Assembly: GCA_024213275.1 (NCBI GenBank)
Contig: JANAVG010000013.1
Location: 1-64,000, forward strand
Direction: 5' to 3'
Origin: Rossellomorea sp. BNER
GTDB lineage: Bacteria > Bacillota > Bacilli > Bacillales > Bacillaceae_B
Length of the DNA stretch: 64,000 bases
The notes beneath the pieces are model-generated. The model saw only the letters and a list, made by a program, of their open reading frames with translations. It searched no databases and had not been told where the DNA came from. Positions 49,331 to 58,981 of this stretch are shown one piece after another. The number at the start of each line of letters is the position of its first letter. Positions within the stretch are counted from its first letter, which is position 1. Position numbers and translations under genes: made by a program.

Positions 49331-50445
49331 AAAGTGTTAATGGTCATGAAATAATTCAACTATTTGAAGAGTTCTCCCCAAAATACCTTGCGGAAGAAGG
49401 GGATAAGATTGGGCTTCAAATTGGCCGCTTGAATGAAAAAATCGAAAATGTCATGGTTACTTTAGATGTGTTGGAAGAGGTTGTTGATGAAGCTATTGAG
49501 AAAAATGTAAATCTAATCATTGCTCATCATCCTCCCCTTTTTAGATCATTAAAGGCGATTCATACCGATAAAGGGCAAGGTCGGATGATTGAAAAGCTCA
49601 TTAAGCATGATATTGCTGTATATGCTGCACATACGAATCTTGATGTTGCAGATGGTGGAGTTAACGACTTGCTTGCGGATGCTCTAGATTTAAAAAATGT
49701 AGAGGTTTTAATTCCGACCCATACGGAATCATTAAAAAAACTTGTTGTATTTGTTCCTAAAACACATGAGGATGAAATGAGAAGAGCATTAGGAGACGCA
49801 GGAGCAGGATTTATTGGGAATTATAGTCATTGTTCGTTTACTACAGAAGGAACTGGTAGATTTTTGCCCCAAGAAGGGACTAACCCTTTTATAGGGGAAC
49901 AAGGAAAAGTAGAAAAAGTGAATGAAGTAAGAATAGAAACGATTTATGAGCAACGAATCGAAAAGAAAGTTCTTAGTAAAATGTTTAAAGTGCATCCTTA
50001 TGAAGAGGTTGCGTACGATATATATTCTTTAAATAATCAAGGTGAAACAATGGGGCTTGGAAGAATTGGAATGCTGTCAAAAGAAATGAATCTGAAGGAT
50101 TTTGCTAAATATTTAAAGGGAAAGCTTACCGTTGAAAAAGTACGTGTAGTTGGAAATATGAATGAAACTGTAAAGCGAGTGGCGGTATTAGGTGGGGATG
50201 GAAATAAGTTCATCTCCAAGGCTAAATTTAGTGGAGCAGATGTGTTTGTGACAGGTGACCTTTATTATCATACTGCACATGATGCAATGATGATGGATCT
50301 TAATGTGGTTGATGCCGGTCATCATATTGAAAAAGTGATGAAGGCAGGCGTAGTTAATCATCTAACTGAAAGATGTAAAGAACGAGGATATAAAGTGAAT
50401 ATTTTCACATCTAAAGTGAATACGGATCCATTTACATTTATATAA
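49327..50445 (+). CDS. yqfO: Nif3/YqfO family metal-binding protein
   Basis: A 372-residue Nif3-like protein, of the long bacillary type in which a PII/CutA-like domain (about 125-235, KLVVFVPKTHEDEMRRALGDAGAG) is inserted in the Nif3 fold. Likely dinuclear metal ligands: IIAHHPPLF near 64, AHTNLDVADGG near 99, and TGDLYYHTAHDA plus DAGHHIEK near 310-330. Some family members are studied as GTP cyclohydrolase-like or metal-handling proteins; the role is unsettled. It is coupled to trmK. Confidence 0.92.
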   Translation: MKSVNGHEIIQLFEEFSPKYLAEEGDKIGLQIGRLNEKIENVMVTLDVLEEVVDEAIEKNVNLIIAHHPPLFRSLKAIHTDKGQGRMIEKLIKHDIAVYAAHTNLDVADGGVNDLLADALDLKNVEVLIPTHTESLKKLVVFVPKTHEDEMRRALGDAGAGFIGNYSHCSFTTEGTGRFLPQEGTNPFIGEQGKVEKVNEVRIETIYEQRIEKKVLSKMFKVHPYEEVAYDIYSLNNQGETMGLGRIGMLSKEMNLKDFAKYLKGKLTVEKVRVVGNMNETVKRVAVLGGDGNKFISKAKFSGADVFVTGDLYYHTAHDAMMMDLNVVDAGHHIEKVMKAGVVNHLTERCKERGYKVNIFTSKVNTDPFTFI

Positions 50446-50458
50446 AAGGCTCTTAACT

Positions 50459-50500
50459 CATCAAAAAGAGGCGTTCCACAAGGAAATGCCTCTTTTTGAT
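50459..50500 (+). terminator. Bidirectional terminator between yqfO and ispH
   Basis: TCAAAAAGAGGC pairs perfectly with GCCTCTTTTTGA across a 15-base loop; it serves both converging genes. Confidence 0.92.
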
Positions 50501-50503
50501 ATT

Positions 50504-51469
50504 CTAGACCTTATTAGGTGCAGTTACAGGTTTTTTCTTTACTTTTGGAAGTATTTTATTTAGCGGAACTTTCTTTTCTCTTGTCCATGTTGTATCGTCA
50601 TTAGGATCAAACTGCTCGATGAATTTTACAACCTCTTTAACGATCGGGGTTGGTGTTGATGCTCCAGCGGTTATAGCAACTAATTTTGCTTCATTTATCC
50701 ACTCTAACTCGAGTTCAGAAATATCAGCTATCCGGTAGGCTTTTGTTCCAGCGATTTCTTCAGAAACTTGGGCTAGCCTATTTGAATTATTACTTTTTGG
50801 ATCGCCTACAACGATAAGAACATCAGCGTCTCCGGCCTGTTCTGCAACGGCCTCTTGACGAACTTGGGTAGCTAGACAAATTTCTTTATGAAGCTCTACA
50901 TGAGGGTATTTTTCTTTTACTTTTTCCATAATATCGCCAACATCCCATTGGCTCATCGTCGTTTGATTTGTGACAATAATCTTTTCATTATGAATCGTTA
51001 AATTTTCTACATCGTCAACACTTGCAACGAGGTGAACAATATTTGGAGCTACTCCGACTGCTCCTTCTGGTTCCGGGTGACCTCTTTTACCAATATAAAT
51101 CACATCATAACCCTCTGCTTCTTTATGGCGAATGAGATCATGAGTTTTGGTCACGTCTGGGCATGTAGCATCAAGTGTAACAAGCCCTTTCTCTTTTGCT
51201 AATTGTTTCACCTCAGGACTTACTCCGTGGGCAGTGAATATGACTGTTCCTTTATCGACTTTGTCTAATATCTCCTTACGGTTACTACCATCAAGAGTAA
51301 TAATCCCTTCTTCTTCAAAAGCATCGGTAACATGCTTGTTATGAACAATCATTCCAAGGATATAAATGGGTCTTGGAAGAGATTTATCTAGTGCTGCATT
51401 ACGAGCTATGACCATTGCATCTACGACTCCATAGCAATAGCCTCTCGGGGTAATCTTTAATATATCCAT
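50504..51469 (-). CDS. ispH: 4-hydroxy-3-methylbut-2-enyl diphosphate reductase IspH
   Basis: IspH (321 aa) performs the last step of the MEP isoprenoid pathway, reducing HMBPP to IPP and DMAPP with a 4Fe-4S cluster. The three cluster cysteines are C12 (PRGYCYG), C103 (DATCPDVT) and C198 (EICLATQ); substrate residues include [15 protein letters not shown] and [14 protein letters not shown] 51469 follows ATAGGAGAGG. ispG, the preceding pathway step, is also in this window (59.0-60.1 kb). Confidence 0.97.
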   Translation of the reverse strand: MDILKITPRGYCYGVVDAMVIARNAALDKSLPRPIYILGMIVHNKHVTDAFEEEGIITLDGSNRKEILDKVDKGTVIFTAHGVSPEVKQLAKEKGLVTLDATCPDVTKTHDLIRHKEAEGYDVIYIGKRGHPEPEGAVGVAPNIVHLVASVDDVENLTIHNEKIIVTNQTTMSQWDVGDIMEKVKEKYPHVELHKEICLATQVRQEAVAEQAGDADVLIVVGDPKSNNSNRLAQVSEEIAGTKAYRIADISELELEWINEAKLVAITAGASTPTPIVKEVVKFIEQFDPNDDTTWTREKKVPLNKILPKVKKKPVTAPNKV

Positions 51470-51517
51470 AAAATTAATCCTCTCCTATTACAAAAATAAA
51501 CGGAGTTCCTACATGCT

Positions 51518-51546
51518 ATTATAAAGGAGATGAGGGAACAAAACAA
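51518..51546 (-). promoter_or_regulatory. Sigma-A promoter of ispH
   Basis: On the minus strand TTGTTT (51546-51541), a 17-bp spacer and TATAAT (51523-51518). Confidence 0.65.
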
Positions 51547-51665
51547 AAATAAAATAACACTTATAGTAGAGGTTTTAAATGGAGGGAATTAATCAAAGTA
51601 GTATGAAAACAATTCTGTAGAGGAATAAAGGTAATTCAGGAGATGGTTAACTAAAAAGTTGAACC

Positions 51666-51702
51666 AAAAAGAGCTTACCCCCTTATAGAGTGGTAGGCTC
51701 CG
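51666..51702 (-). terminator. Intrinsic terminator of yqfQ
   Basis: On the minus strand GAGCCTACC pairs with GGTAAGCTC and is followed by TTTTTGG. Confidence 0.75.
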
Positions 51703-51726
51703 TTAGAATAAAATATCCGCAAATTT

Positions 51727-52371
51727 TTAAATATAAAGTTTAGGTGTTGATGATCTTTTATTATTGGAAGCTTTCTCAGCAGTTGAATTTTTCGAACTGC
51801 TTTTCCGTTTAGTTCTTTTCTTTTTCTCCGAATCTGTCTTCGTATTAGTTTCTTTCGATAAACTATTCTCAGAGTCGTGTTCATCAGTGTTTTTGGGGGT
51901 ATCTTTAGTTTCCGTTTCATTATCGCTATCAGCATCTTTTAAACCACGATAAAGCTTCCACATAGCGGGTAAATTTTTTACCATAGGTCCATACTGTTGT
52001 ATCATGGGACCATATTGTTGTATCATTGGTCCAACTTGTTGAGCGGTTTTTAAAACTTGTTGTGTATTATTTAAAAATCCATTGAGTGAGCCCGGTTTTA
52101 ATAGGCTTTGTACAGCTGATCCACCAGCTGCCTGTGGAGCTCTTTCAAATCCAGTGAGTCCGCGGGCTGCATTTGAAGAACCCCCCTTATTAAGAAGCTT
52201 TGATAAGATTCCGCCACCTCTTTTACCTGTACTCGGCCCAAATCCAGAACCATTTTGACCGATTCCAAATGGGGAAGTGGGCGAATTTCTTCTATTGTTC
52301 ATCATCCCAAATGCATTCCCCCCCATTGGTCCAGGTCCTTGTCGGAAAGGTGAATGTCCTCCTGGTCGCAT
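51727..52371 (-). CDS. yqfQ: YqfQ, VrrA-like low-complexity protein
   Basis: A 214-residue low-complexity protein at the yqfQ/vrrA locus. The N-terminus is Gly/Pro/Asn/Met-rich (MRPGGHSPFRQGPGPMGGN), the centre has GILSKLLNKGG and three GPMIQQY-type heptads (VGPMIQQYGPMIQQYGPMV), and the tail (about 150-214) is a charged Lys/Ser/Thr/Glu stretch ending in a basic RTKRKSSSKNS region. It has no signal peptide. ATG 52371 is set by AAAGGAGGCGG. In B. anthracis this locus is a length-variable coding repeat (vrrA); function is unknown. Confidence 0.85.
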   Translation of the reverse strand: MRPGGHSPFRQGPGPMGGNAFGMMNNRRNSPTSPFGIGQNGSGFGPSTGKRGGGILSKLLNKGGSSNAARGLTGFERAPQAAGGSAVQSLLKPGSLNGFLNNTQQVLKTAQQVGPMIQQYGPMIQQYGPMVKNLPAMWKLYRGLKDADSDNETETKDTPKNTDEHDSENSLSKETNTKTDSEKKKRTKRKSSSKNSTAEKASNNKRSSTPKLYI

Positions 52372-52578
52372 CCTGACCGCCTCCTTTCTAGATATCACCC
52401 ATAAAATCTCTCATAATACATTATGCATAAATCAACAAAACGACTAAGAAAAAAGCGGAATTTCAAGCGACTTTAATTTAGCAATGCTAGAAGTTTTACT
52501 AATTGTTTATTATAATAGTAAGATGGGCTTTTTTTAGTGTGTTAAAAAAGTTCTGATCATGTAAAAGGAGTGTACAAG

Positions 52579-53886
52579 ATGGCTAATCAATTTAACCAAT
52601 TTCAATTTAAGCCATTCGTCAATAAAGCAATCGAAAATTTAGGATTTTTGGAACCAACTGAAATTCAAAAGAAGATGATTCCTTTAATATTGAAGAATAA
52701 AAGTGCAATTGGACAATCACAAACTGGTACAGGTAAAACTCATTCGTACCTGCTTCCAATCTTAAATCGTATTGACCCTAATCTAAGTGAAGTACAAGCT
52801 GTGATTACAGCCCCAACAAGGGAGCTTGCTCAGCAAATCTATGGGGAAGTCTTGAAGATTGCAAAAGAATCGGATGATGAAATGACGGCAAGATGTTTTA
52901 TCGGTGGGACGGATAAACAAAGAACAATTGAAAAATTAAAAGTTCAGCCACATGTCGTCATTGGAACACCAGGAAGAATAAATGACCTTGTGAAGGAACA
53001 AGCATTATTTGTTCATACAGCGGTCACATTAGTTGTAGATGAAGCGGACCTGATGTTGGATATGGGATTTATTCAGGATGTTGATCAAATAGCTGGAAGA
53101 ATGCCAGAAGAGTTACAAATGCTTGTATTCTCAGCGACCATTCCTGAAAAATTAAAACCATTCCTAAAAAAATACATGGAAAACCCTCAATATGCTCATG
53201 TTGAACCTGAACATATTTCCGCTAAAAATATTCACCATTTCATCGTACCGCGTAAAAGTCGTAAGAAAATTGATTTATTACATGACATGCTTATTTCATT
53301 AAATCCTTACTTAGGGATTGTTTTTGCGAATACAAAAGTGAGAGCGGATGAAGTTGCAGATGCTCTTCTTGAAAAAGGGTTGAAAGTCGGGCGCTTACAT
53401 GGTGGTTTAACCCCTAGGGATCGTAAAAGGGTAATGAAACAGGTTAGAGATCTTGAATTTCAATATATTGTGGCAACTGATTTAGCTGCACGAGGGATTG
53501 ATATTGAGGGAGTCAGCCACATAATAAATTATGAGATTCCATCAGATCTTGACTTTTATGTGCATCGGACAGGAAGAACGGCAAGAGCAGGTTCCTCAGG
53601 AATTGCGGTTACAATATATGAAGCGGCTGATGAGGATTCACTAAATCAACTTGAGAAAATGGGGATTGTTTTTGAACATAAGGATCTTCAAAAGGGCGAA
53701 TGGACAAATCTGCAAGAACGTCATAAACGGAAAAATAGACAAAAGACTGACAATGAGATTGATAAAAAAGCCAAATCGCTTGTAAGAAAACCGAAAAAGG
53801 TGAAGCCCGGTTATAAGAAGAAAATGAAGTGGGAAATGGATAAAATTAAGAAGCGTGAAAGAAGAATTCAAAATAAACGCAAATAA
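52579..53886 (+). CDS. cshB: DEAD-box RNA helicase CshB
   Basis: CshB (435 aa) is a cold-shock-related DEAD-box helicase. RecA1 motifs: Q motif FLEPTEIQKKMIP, GQSQTGTGKTHSY (I), PTRELAQQ (Ia), GTPGR (Ib), VVDEADLML (II, DEAD) and SATIP (III). RecA2 motifs: VFANTKV (IV), ATDLAARGIDI (V), HRTGRTARAG (VI). The C-terminus is highly basic (KKAKSLVRKPKKVKPGYKKK) for RNA binding. ATG 52579 follows AAAAGGAGTG. nfo lies 60 bp downstream, probably in the same unit. Confidence 0.96.
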   Translation: MANQFNQFQFKPFVNKAIENLGFLEPTEIQKKMIPLILKNKSAIGQSQTGTGKTHSYLLPILNRIDPNLSEVQAVITAPTRELAQQIYGEVLKIAKESDDEMTARCFIGGTDKQRTIEKLKVQPHVVIGTPGRINDLVKEQALFVHTAVTLVVDEADLMLDMGFIQDVDQIAGRMPEELQMLVFSATIPEKLKPFLKKYMENPQYAHVEPEHISAKNIHHFIVPRKSRKKIDLLHDMLISLNPYLGIVFANTKVRADEVADALLEKGLKVGRLHGGLTPRDRKRVMKQVRDLEFQYIVATDLAARGIDIEGVSHIINYEIPSDLDFYVHRTGRTARAGSSGIAVTIYEAADEDSLNQLEKMGIVFEHKDLQKGEWTNLQERHKRKNRQKTDNEIDKKAKSLVRKPKKVKPGYKKKMKWEMDKIKKRERRIQNKRK

Positions 53887-53945
53887 GCATTTTGCGTGAA
53901 AATAACGCTTATAATGTTTAAAATGTAGGCAAGGGAGTGGATATT

Positions 53946-54839
53946 ATGTTAAAAATAGGATCTCACGTGTCTATGAGTGGTAAGAAGATGTTGCTTGCTT
54001 CCAGTGAGGAAGCGATTTCCTATGGAGCAAATACATTTATGATATATACAGGCGCCCCTCAAAACACACGTCGAAAAAAAATTGAGGATCTGAATATCGA
54101 AGCTGGAACAGCACATATGAAAGAGCATGGCATTAATGAAATTGTTGTACATGCCCCGTATATTATCAATATCGGCAATACTCAAAATCCAGCGACATTT
54201 GAGCTTGGAGTAAATTTTCTGCAATCAGAAATTGAACGAACACATGCACTCGGAGCGAGACAAATAGTTCTTCATCCAGGGGCACATGTTGGAGCAGGTG
54301 CAGAAGCTGGAATCAATAAAATTATTGAAGGCTTGAATGAGGTGCTAACTTCAAAGCAAGAAGTTCAGATTGCTCTTGAAACGATGGCAGGGAAAGGATC
54401 TGAATGTGGTAGATCATTTGAAGAGCTTGCTCAGATCATCGAAGGCGTTACCCATAATGATAAGCTATCAGTTTGTTTTGATACATGTCATACACATGAT
54501 GCAGGTTATGATATTGTTGAGGACTTTGATGGCGTCTTAGAAGAATTTGATCGAATCGTCGGATTGGATCGATTAAAGGTATTACACATTAATGATAGTA
54601 AAAACGAACGTGGTGCTAGAAAAGATAGACATGAAAATATTGGCTTTGGTCATATAGGATTTAAAGCATTGAACAATATTATTCATCACCCGCAATTACA
54701 GGAGATCCCCAAAATATTAGAGACTCCTTATGTAGGGGAAGACAAAAAAAATAAAAAACCACCATATAAGCATGAAATTAATATGCTTCGTAGTCAGGAA
54801 TGGGACGAAGACGTTTTAGAAAAAATAAAAGAAGCTTAA
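53946..54839 (+). CDS. nfo: Endonuclease IV
   Basis: Nfo (297 aa) is an AP endonuclease of base excision repair, important in spores. The TIM barrel uses three zincs bound by His, Glu and Asp: visible are [78 protein letters not shown] and ETPYV. ATG 53946 follows AAGGGAGTGG; an in-frame GTG at 53937 overlaps the SD. It ends convergently with yqfT. Confidence 0.97.
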   Translation: MLKIGSHVSMSGKKMLLASSEEAISYGANTFMIYTGAPQNTRRKKIEDLNIEAGTAHMKEHGINEIVVHAPYIINIGNTQNPATFELGVNFLQSEIERTHALGARQIVLHPGAHVGAGAEAGINKIIEGLNEVLTSKQEVQIALETMAGKGSECGRSFEELAQIIEGVTHNDKLSVCFDTCHTHDAGYDIVEDFDGVLEEFDRIVGLDRLKVLHINDSKNERGARKDRHENIGFGHIGFKALNNIIHHPQLQEIPKILETPYVGEDKKNKKPPYKHEINMLRSQEWDEDVLEKIKEA

Positions 54840-54841
54840 GA

Positions 54842-54946
54842 TTTGGGGATGGCATGTTAGAGCTATAGCTTCATCCTTCCGTTAAACCATTAATTAGGTC
54901 AAACGGGAGGATGAAGTGAGATACTCTGTGTCATCCCATTCTTATT
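54842..54946 (+). terminator. Nested hairpin between nfo and yqfT
   Basis: TTCATCCTTCCGTTT pairs with AAACGGGAGGATGAA (one mismatch), enclosed by GGGATG...CATCCC. No T tract follows directly on the plus strand; on the minus strand it ends the yqfT message. It is probably the shared transcript end. Confidence 0.55.
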
Positions 54947-55196
54947 TTGTAAATTGTATGAAGAGGTTGTTTACTTCTTTTGCTGTTTTTGTACCTGCAA
55001 TTTTGGCAATTTCTTTGACTAACTGGCTACGCTCTCGATCATCAAACACATTAATATTTTTTCCTCTTAAATGGGCAGCAATTTTTTTGGCATTTTCTTC
55101 ACTAATCTGTACTCCATACTGATCTGCATAATTTAATAATTCATCCGTGGTAATTTTGTTAATTTTATGATTGATCACATTTTGTAATAGCTTCAT
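54942..55196 (-). CDS. yqfT: YqfT family protein (DUF2624)
   Basis: An 84-residue soluble, helical protein (MKLLQNVINHKINKITTDEL; IAAHLRGKNINVFDDRERSQ). Position after nfo and convergent orientation match yqfT of B. subtilis. The pattern of Leu and Ile suggests a small helical bundle; there is no signal or membrane segment. ATG 55196 follows AGGAGTGATGG. The function is unknown. Confidence 0.85.
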   Translation of the reverse strand: MKLLQNVINHKINKITTDELLNYADQYGVQISEENAKKIAAHLRGKNINVFDDRERSQLVKEIAKIAGTKTAKEVNNLFIQFTK

Positions 55197-55393
55197 CGTC
55201 CATCACTCCTCAAAAGATACTTATGTCTGGGACAGGTTTGATGTGACAGTTTTTTCTTGAAAACTTTCATCTATTAAGATAATAAGTACTCATATAACAA
55301 AAGGTGCACGTTCCAAATCAGCTATTCATTAATTCATGCATAAATGGAAATGAAAAATTAGTGTTATTTATAGTCATTAATCAGTTACTTTTC

Positions 55394-55422
55394 TTTACTT
55401 AAAAAAAGACATATTGTATACT
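55394..55422 (+). promoter_or_regulatory. Sigma-A promoter of znuCB-zur
   Basis: TTTACT (55394-55399), a 17-bp spacer and TATACT (55417-55422). Confidence 0.6.
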
Positions 55423-55432
55423 TCATATAGTT

Positions 55433-55452
55433 AAATCGGAATCATTCTTAAA
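55433..55452 (+). promoter_or_regulatory. Candidate Zur box
   Basis: AAATCGGAATCATTCTTAAA resembles the Bacillus Zur operator (AAATCGTAATNATTACGATTT); the left half matches all but one position while the right half is weaker. It lies just downstream of the promoter, ahead of a zinc-uptake operon that includes zur itself. Confidence 0.6.
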
Positions 55453-55468
55453 AGTGAAGGGGGATATT

Positions 55469-56254
55469 ATGTTAGATAAACCCATTATTGATTTGCAAAA
55501 TGTTAGTTTTCGGTATGATCGGGAGCTTGTTTTGCAAGATATAGATTTATCAGTTCCAAAGGGAGCCTTCTTAGGGATTGTGGGACCTAATGGTTCTGGT
55601 AAATCAACGTTATTAAAACTTATTTTAGGTTTATTAAAACCAAAAGAAGGAAAGATATCTTTATTTGGAGAATCTCAAGTGAAATTTAAAGATTGGGACA
55701 GAATTGGATATGTTTCACAGAAAGCCAATTCCTTTAATACTGGATTCCCAGCCACAGTATATGAAGTCGTTTCAAGTGGATTAACGAAGAAAGTCGGTTT
55801 ATTTAAAGCGATTGGTCGTAAAAGAAAAAAGGAAATAGATGAGGCTATTCGTTCAGTCGGAATGTCAAAGTTCTCTGGAAGAAATATTGGTGAATTATCA
55901 GGAGGGCAACAACAAAGGGTCTTTATTGCACGAGCACTTGTTAGTAAACCTGATATTCTCATTTTGGATGAACCTACAGTGGGAGTGGATAGTCAAAATG
56001 TGCAAGCGTTTTACGGAATGCTTGATCATTTGAATAAAGAAATGGGTATTACCCTACTACTTGTAACACATGACATTGGAACAATTTCCAATAAAGTATC
56101 ACATGTTGCATGCTTAAATAAACATATGCATTTCCACGGAAATACCAAAGAATTTGAAAGACTCCAGAGCGATGAACTTTCTTCCTTTTATGGACATGAT
56201 GTTCATTTATTAAGCCATGAGCATGAGCATCATCACGATGAGGTGAAAGAATGA
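55469..56254 (+). CDS. znuC: Zinc ABC transporter ATP-binding protein
   Basis: The ATPase (261 aa) of a metal ABC importer. Walker A GPNGSGKST near 39, Q-loop YVSQKA, signature LSGGQQQR near 141, Walker B ILILDEP near 161 and H-loop THD are intact. The C-terminus is His-rich (HEHEHHHDE), a common zinc-importer trait. ATG 55469 is set by GAAGGGGGATATT. The permease starts inside its last codons, and zur follows, so zinc is the likely substrate. No substrate-binding protein gene (znuA) is in the operon or window. Confidence 0.93.
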   Translation: MLDKPIIDLQNVSFRYDRELVLQDIDLSVPKGAFLGIVGPNGSGKSTLLKLILGLLKPKEGKISLFGESQVKFKDWDRIGYVSQKANSFNTGFPATVYEVVSSGLTKKVGLFKAIGRKRKKEIDEAIRSVGMSKFSGRNIGELSGGQQQRVFIARALVSKPDILILDEPTVGVDSQNVQAFYGMLDHLNKEMGITLLLVTHDIGTISNKVSHVACLNKHMHFHGNTKEFERLQSDELSSFYGHDVHLLSHEHEHHHDEVKE

Positions 56255-57114
56255 TACAAGCAATTTTTCAATATGAGTTTTTACAAAATGCGTTTTTAAC
56301 AGGATTATTAATAGGAGTTATTGCCCCTTTGATTGGAGCTTTTATTGTTGTTAGAAGACTTTCACTTATCGCAGATGCTCTTAGTCATGTTACATTATCT
56401 GGAATAGCTGTTAGCTTGTTCTTAAGTAAAACATTTACAGGGCTTGCAGGCCTAAATCCATTGTTTATTGGAATGGCGTTTTCTATTGCTGGTTCCTTAT
56501 TCATTGAAAGGTTAAGGGATCTTTATAAGCATTATCAAGAGCTCGCTATTCCAATTATCCTTTCTGGAGGAATTGGGATTGGTGCAATCTTTATTTCACT
56601 TGCAGATGGTTTTAATACGGACTTATTTAGCTATTTATTTGGAAGCGTATCTGCTGTAAGTCGTGCAGATCTCTACGTAATAATATTAGTAAGTATCATT
56701 GTTATCGGACTAATTATTATTTTATATAAGGAATTGTTTTTGTTATCTTTTGATGAGGAATATGCAAAAGCGTCTGGAATCTCAGCTAAAATGATTCATT
56801 TCATTTTTATGGTCATGGTAGCGCTTGTTATAGCTGCTTCTATGAGGGTGGTTGGAATTCTTCTTGTATCTTCTCTTATGACCCTCCCAGTTGCTGCAAG
56901 TATTAGAATTTCAAGAGGGTTTAAGCAGACAATTGGATTTTCAGTCCTATTCGGAGAATTATCCGTTATAATTGGACTTATATCTGCTTATTATTTAGAC
57001 TTAGCACCAGGCGGTACGATTGTTGTCTCTGCCATTATCATACTACTTCTATCGATTGTTTATAAAAGGATTTCAACGAATATTGGTGTTAAACGAAATG
57101 AGGTGAGAGTATGA
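56251..57114 (+). CDS. znuB: Zinc ABC transporter permease
   Basis: A 287-residue ABC-3 family permease with about eight hydrophobic helices. Family features: [25 protein letters not shown] near 27-52 (the coupling region) and [32 protein letters not shown] 56251 overlaps the znuC stop (ATGA) and its own end overlaps zur by 4 bp, so the three are translationally coupled. Zinc specificity is inferred from zur. Confidence 0.93.
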   Translation: MIQAIFQYEFLQNAFLTGLLIGVIAPLIGAFIVVRRLSLIADALSHVTLSGIAVSLFLSKTFTGLAGLNPLFIGMAFSIAGSLFIERLRDLYKHYQELAIPIILSGGIGIGAIFISLADGFNTDLFSYLFGSVSAVSRADLYVIILVSIIVIGLIIILYKELFLLSFDEEYAKASGISAKMIHFIFMVMVALVIAASMRVVGILLVSSLMTLPVAASIRISRGFKQTIGFSVLFGELSVIIGLISAYYLDLAPGGTIVVSAIIILLLSIVYKRISTNIGVKRNEVRV

Positions 57115-57521
57115 ACCTAGATGAAGCTATATTATTAATGAAAAATAAAGGCTATAAGCAAACAGGAAAAAGAGAACAGATGCTAGAACTGTTTTCAACC
57201 TCGAACAAATATTTGACTGCTAAAGATGTATTAGAGCATATGAAAGGTGATTATCCTGGACTGAGTTTTGATACCATTTACCGGAATCTTTCCTTGTTTG
57301 TAGAACTAGAGATACTTGAAGAGACAGAGCTTTCAGGAGAGAGACACTTCCGATTTACATGTTCAAGTCACCAACATCATCACCACTTTATTTGTATGGA
57401 TTGTGGAAAAACAAAAGAAATTCATACTTGTCCTATGGAAGGGTTAAATGAAAATTTAAAGGGATATGATGTTTCAGGGCATAAATTTGAAATATATGGT
57501 AGATGTCCGGAATGCGTATGA
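57111..57521 (+). CDS. zur: Zinc uptake regulator Zur (Fur family)
   Basis: Zur (136 aa) is a Fur-family repressor of zinc acquisition genes. The winged helix ([40 protein letters not shown]) precedes the dimer domain with [20 protein letters not shown] and a C-terminal CPEC, the two CxxC pairs of the structural zinc site. Its coupling to znuCB and the candidate Zur box imply autoregulation. It matches yqfV position in B. subtilis. It is followed by a terminator and repeat A3. Confidence 0.95.
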   Translation: MNLDEAILLMKNKGYKQTGKREQMLELFSTSNKYLTAKDVLEHMKGDYPGLSFDTIYRNLSLFVELEILEETELSGERHFRFTCSSHQHHHHFICMDCGKTKEIHTCPMEGLNENLKGYDVSGHKFEIYGRCPECV

Positions 57522-57556
57522 TCATTAATCCTTTAGTTTAAAATAAATACCAACAA

Positions 57557-57602
57557 AAAAAGAGTCAATGCCTGCTTTAAACAGGGATTGACTCTTTTCT
57601 TA
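57557..57602 (+). terminator. Intrinsic terminator of znuCB-zur
   Basis: AAAGAGTCAATGCCTG pairs with CAGGGATTGACTCTTT around CTTTAAA and ends in TTCTTA. Confidence 0.92.
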
Positions 57603-57603
57603 T

Positions 57604-57773
57604 GGCTATTTTCTAAAAGGTTGTTGTTTAATAAATCGATTTTGTGAAAGCAAATCATCGATAAAGTTGTTGAGTGGAGCAAAAGGTCGAGACTCCCGCT
57701 GAAAGCGAGCAACCTTTCGCTGCAAGCAACCACTAATTTTTGAAAAACTGCAACAAATTTTAAGAAAACAGCC
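57604..57773 (-). repeat. Repeat family A, copy A3
   Basis: A 170-bp element starting GGCTATTTTCTA and ending AAGAAAACAGCC (terminal inverted repeats, 10 of 12 matching). The internal AAAGCGAGCAACCTTTCGCTGC matches A1 and A2. The left end directly abuts the zur terminator T tract; the right end abuts the yqfW stop. Confidence 0.8.
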
Positions 57774-57777
57774 TTTC

Positions 57778-58338
57778 TTATTTTATCCACTGTTTCACCC
57801 AGCTTTGTGCTTCAAACCAATCGTTTACCCGTATAACTCCTTTTGGAACTGGATCTTGATTATACGGTGTATTAAATAAAATAACTGGAATATTTAATTC
57901 TTCATGTATCGAGACAGCATTATCATGTTTGTCTTCAAAGAAAATATCTACATTATGTTTTTTGGCTGTTGCCACTTTATAATGGGATCCAATCAGTTCT
58001 ATGTGATGATACAGAAGCTCTTTTGTGGTAAACCATTTTTTGGTGATGTCTAATAAATCAACGGGACGTGCACTGATAAAGTATAATTCATATTGCTCTT
58101 TCCATTGATCCAGGACATCTTTTGCACCTTTTGCTAGTGGTGATTGACTATAGATTTCAGGTTCTGCTTTATTAAACCAGTTAGCAAATGTTTCAGGCGT
58201 GATGTCTAATACTTCTGTTAGCTCGTATTTTGTAATATCGTTCAAAGTAAGCTCTAGATTGAATTCCTTGTTTATATATGGAACAAGGGATGTGGGGCAG
58301 GTTACGGTTCCATCAATGTCAATCCCGAATCGTTTCAT
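57778..58338 (-). CDS. yqfW: YqfW, HAD-type putative nucleotidase
   Basis: A 186-residue HAD-superfamily phosphatase of the 5'(3')-deoxyribonucleotidase-like group. Motif I FGIDIDGTVT near 4, motif II-type FISARPVDLLDITKKW near 99 and motif III/IV FFEDKHDNAVSI near 139 are visible. Substrate is not known. ATG 58338 (MKRFGIDIDG) is set by GTAAGGAGAATG; an in-frame TTG at 58368 is upstream of the SD. It is monocistronic. Confidence 0.88.
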   Translation of the reverse strand: MKRFGIDIDGTVTCPTSLVPYINKEFNLELTLNDITKYELTEVLDITPETFANWFNKAEPEIYSQSPLAKGAKDVLDQWKEQYELYFISARPVDLLDITKKWFTTKELLYHHIELIGSHYKVATAKKHNVDIFFEDKHDNAVSIHEELNIPVILFNTPYNQDPVPKGVIRVNDWFEAQSWVKQWIK

Positions 58339-58538
58339 CTGTATCATTCTCCTTACATCAATGTGCAAATTCTAAATATATTTCATGATATGCAATGTTA
58401 AGTTTATCATAATCACTATCCATAAAAAATGATGAATTAGGAAGCATCCACAAGTTTAGAAAACATTAGCAAAGTAAAAGAAGAATGTTTAACAAACAAT
58501 AATAATGCTCCTTAGTATAGAAAGTGAGGGATTACCGT

Positions 58539-58937
58539 ATGGGTGAAGAAAGACGCGGAGAAAATAGCGTTGATCATGATCAAAACCTTCAGGATGTTGA
58601 TGTTTATTATGATAATCCTGACAATCCAGAATTAGATGTAGTACAAAAAAAGTACCACGAAGAGTCTGCTGCTGAGATTACGACTCCAATGGGGTTAAGT
58701 AATCAGTATGAAAGAGATACTTCAGAGGAAACAAACACATCTGGAAGAGTTTTAGGCTATTCGGCAATTGCTCTTTCCATTTTATCTTTGTTTTTCCTTC
58801 CCATCCTTTTAGGTGCAGCCGGAATTGTACTGGGCTTTGTTGCACGCCGTAGAGGATCAGAAATGTTGGGTGCATGGGCTATAGGGATAGGTGTAGTTTC
58901 CATTATCCTTGGAATCTTCGTCCTGCCATTCTTTTAA
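58539..58937 (+). CDS. yqfX: YqfX family membrane protein
   Basis: A 132-residue protein with an acidic hydrophilic N-terminal half (VDHDQNLQDVDVYYDNPDNP) and two closely spaced hydrophobic helices at about 72-95 and 107-131 separated by GFVARRRGSEMLG. It is a DUF4190-like architecture. Position between yqfW and ispG matches yqfX. ATG 58539 lies after AAGTGAGGG; the GTG at 58524 is an alternative. The function is unknown. Confidence 0.78.
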   Translation: MGEERRGENSVDHDQNLQDVDVYYDNPDNPELDVVQKKYHEESAAEITTPMGLSNQYERDTSEETNTSGRVLGYSAIALSILSLFFLPILLGAAGIVLGFVARRRGSEMLGAWAIGIGVVSIILGIFVLPFF

Positions 58938-58981
58938 CAAGTTTTACTTCTATTTCAAATTTGGGAGCATTTTGAAATAGA

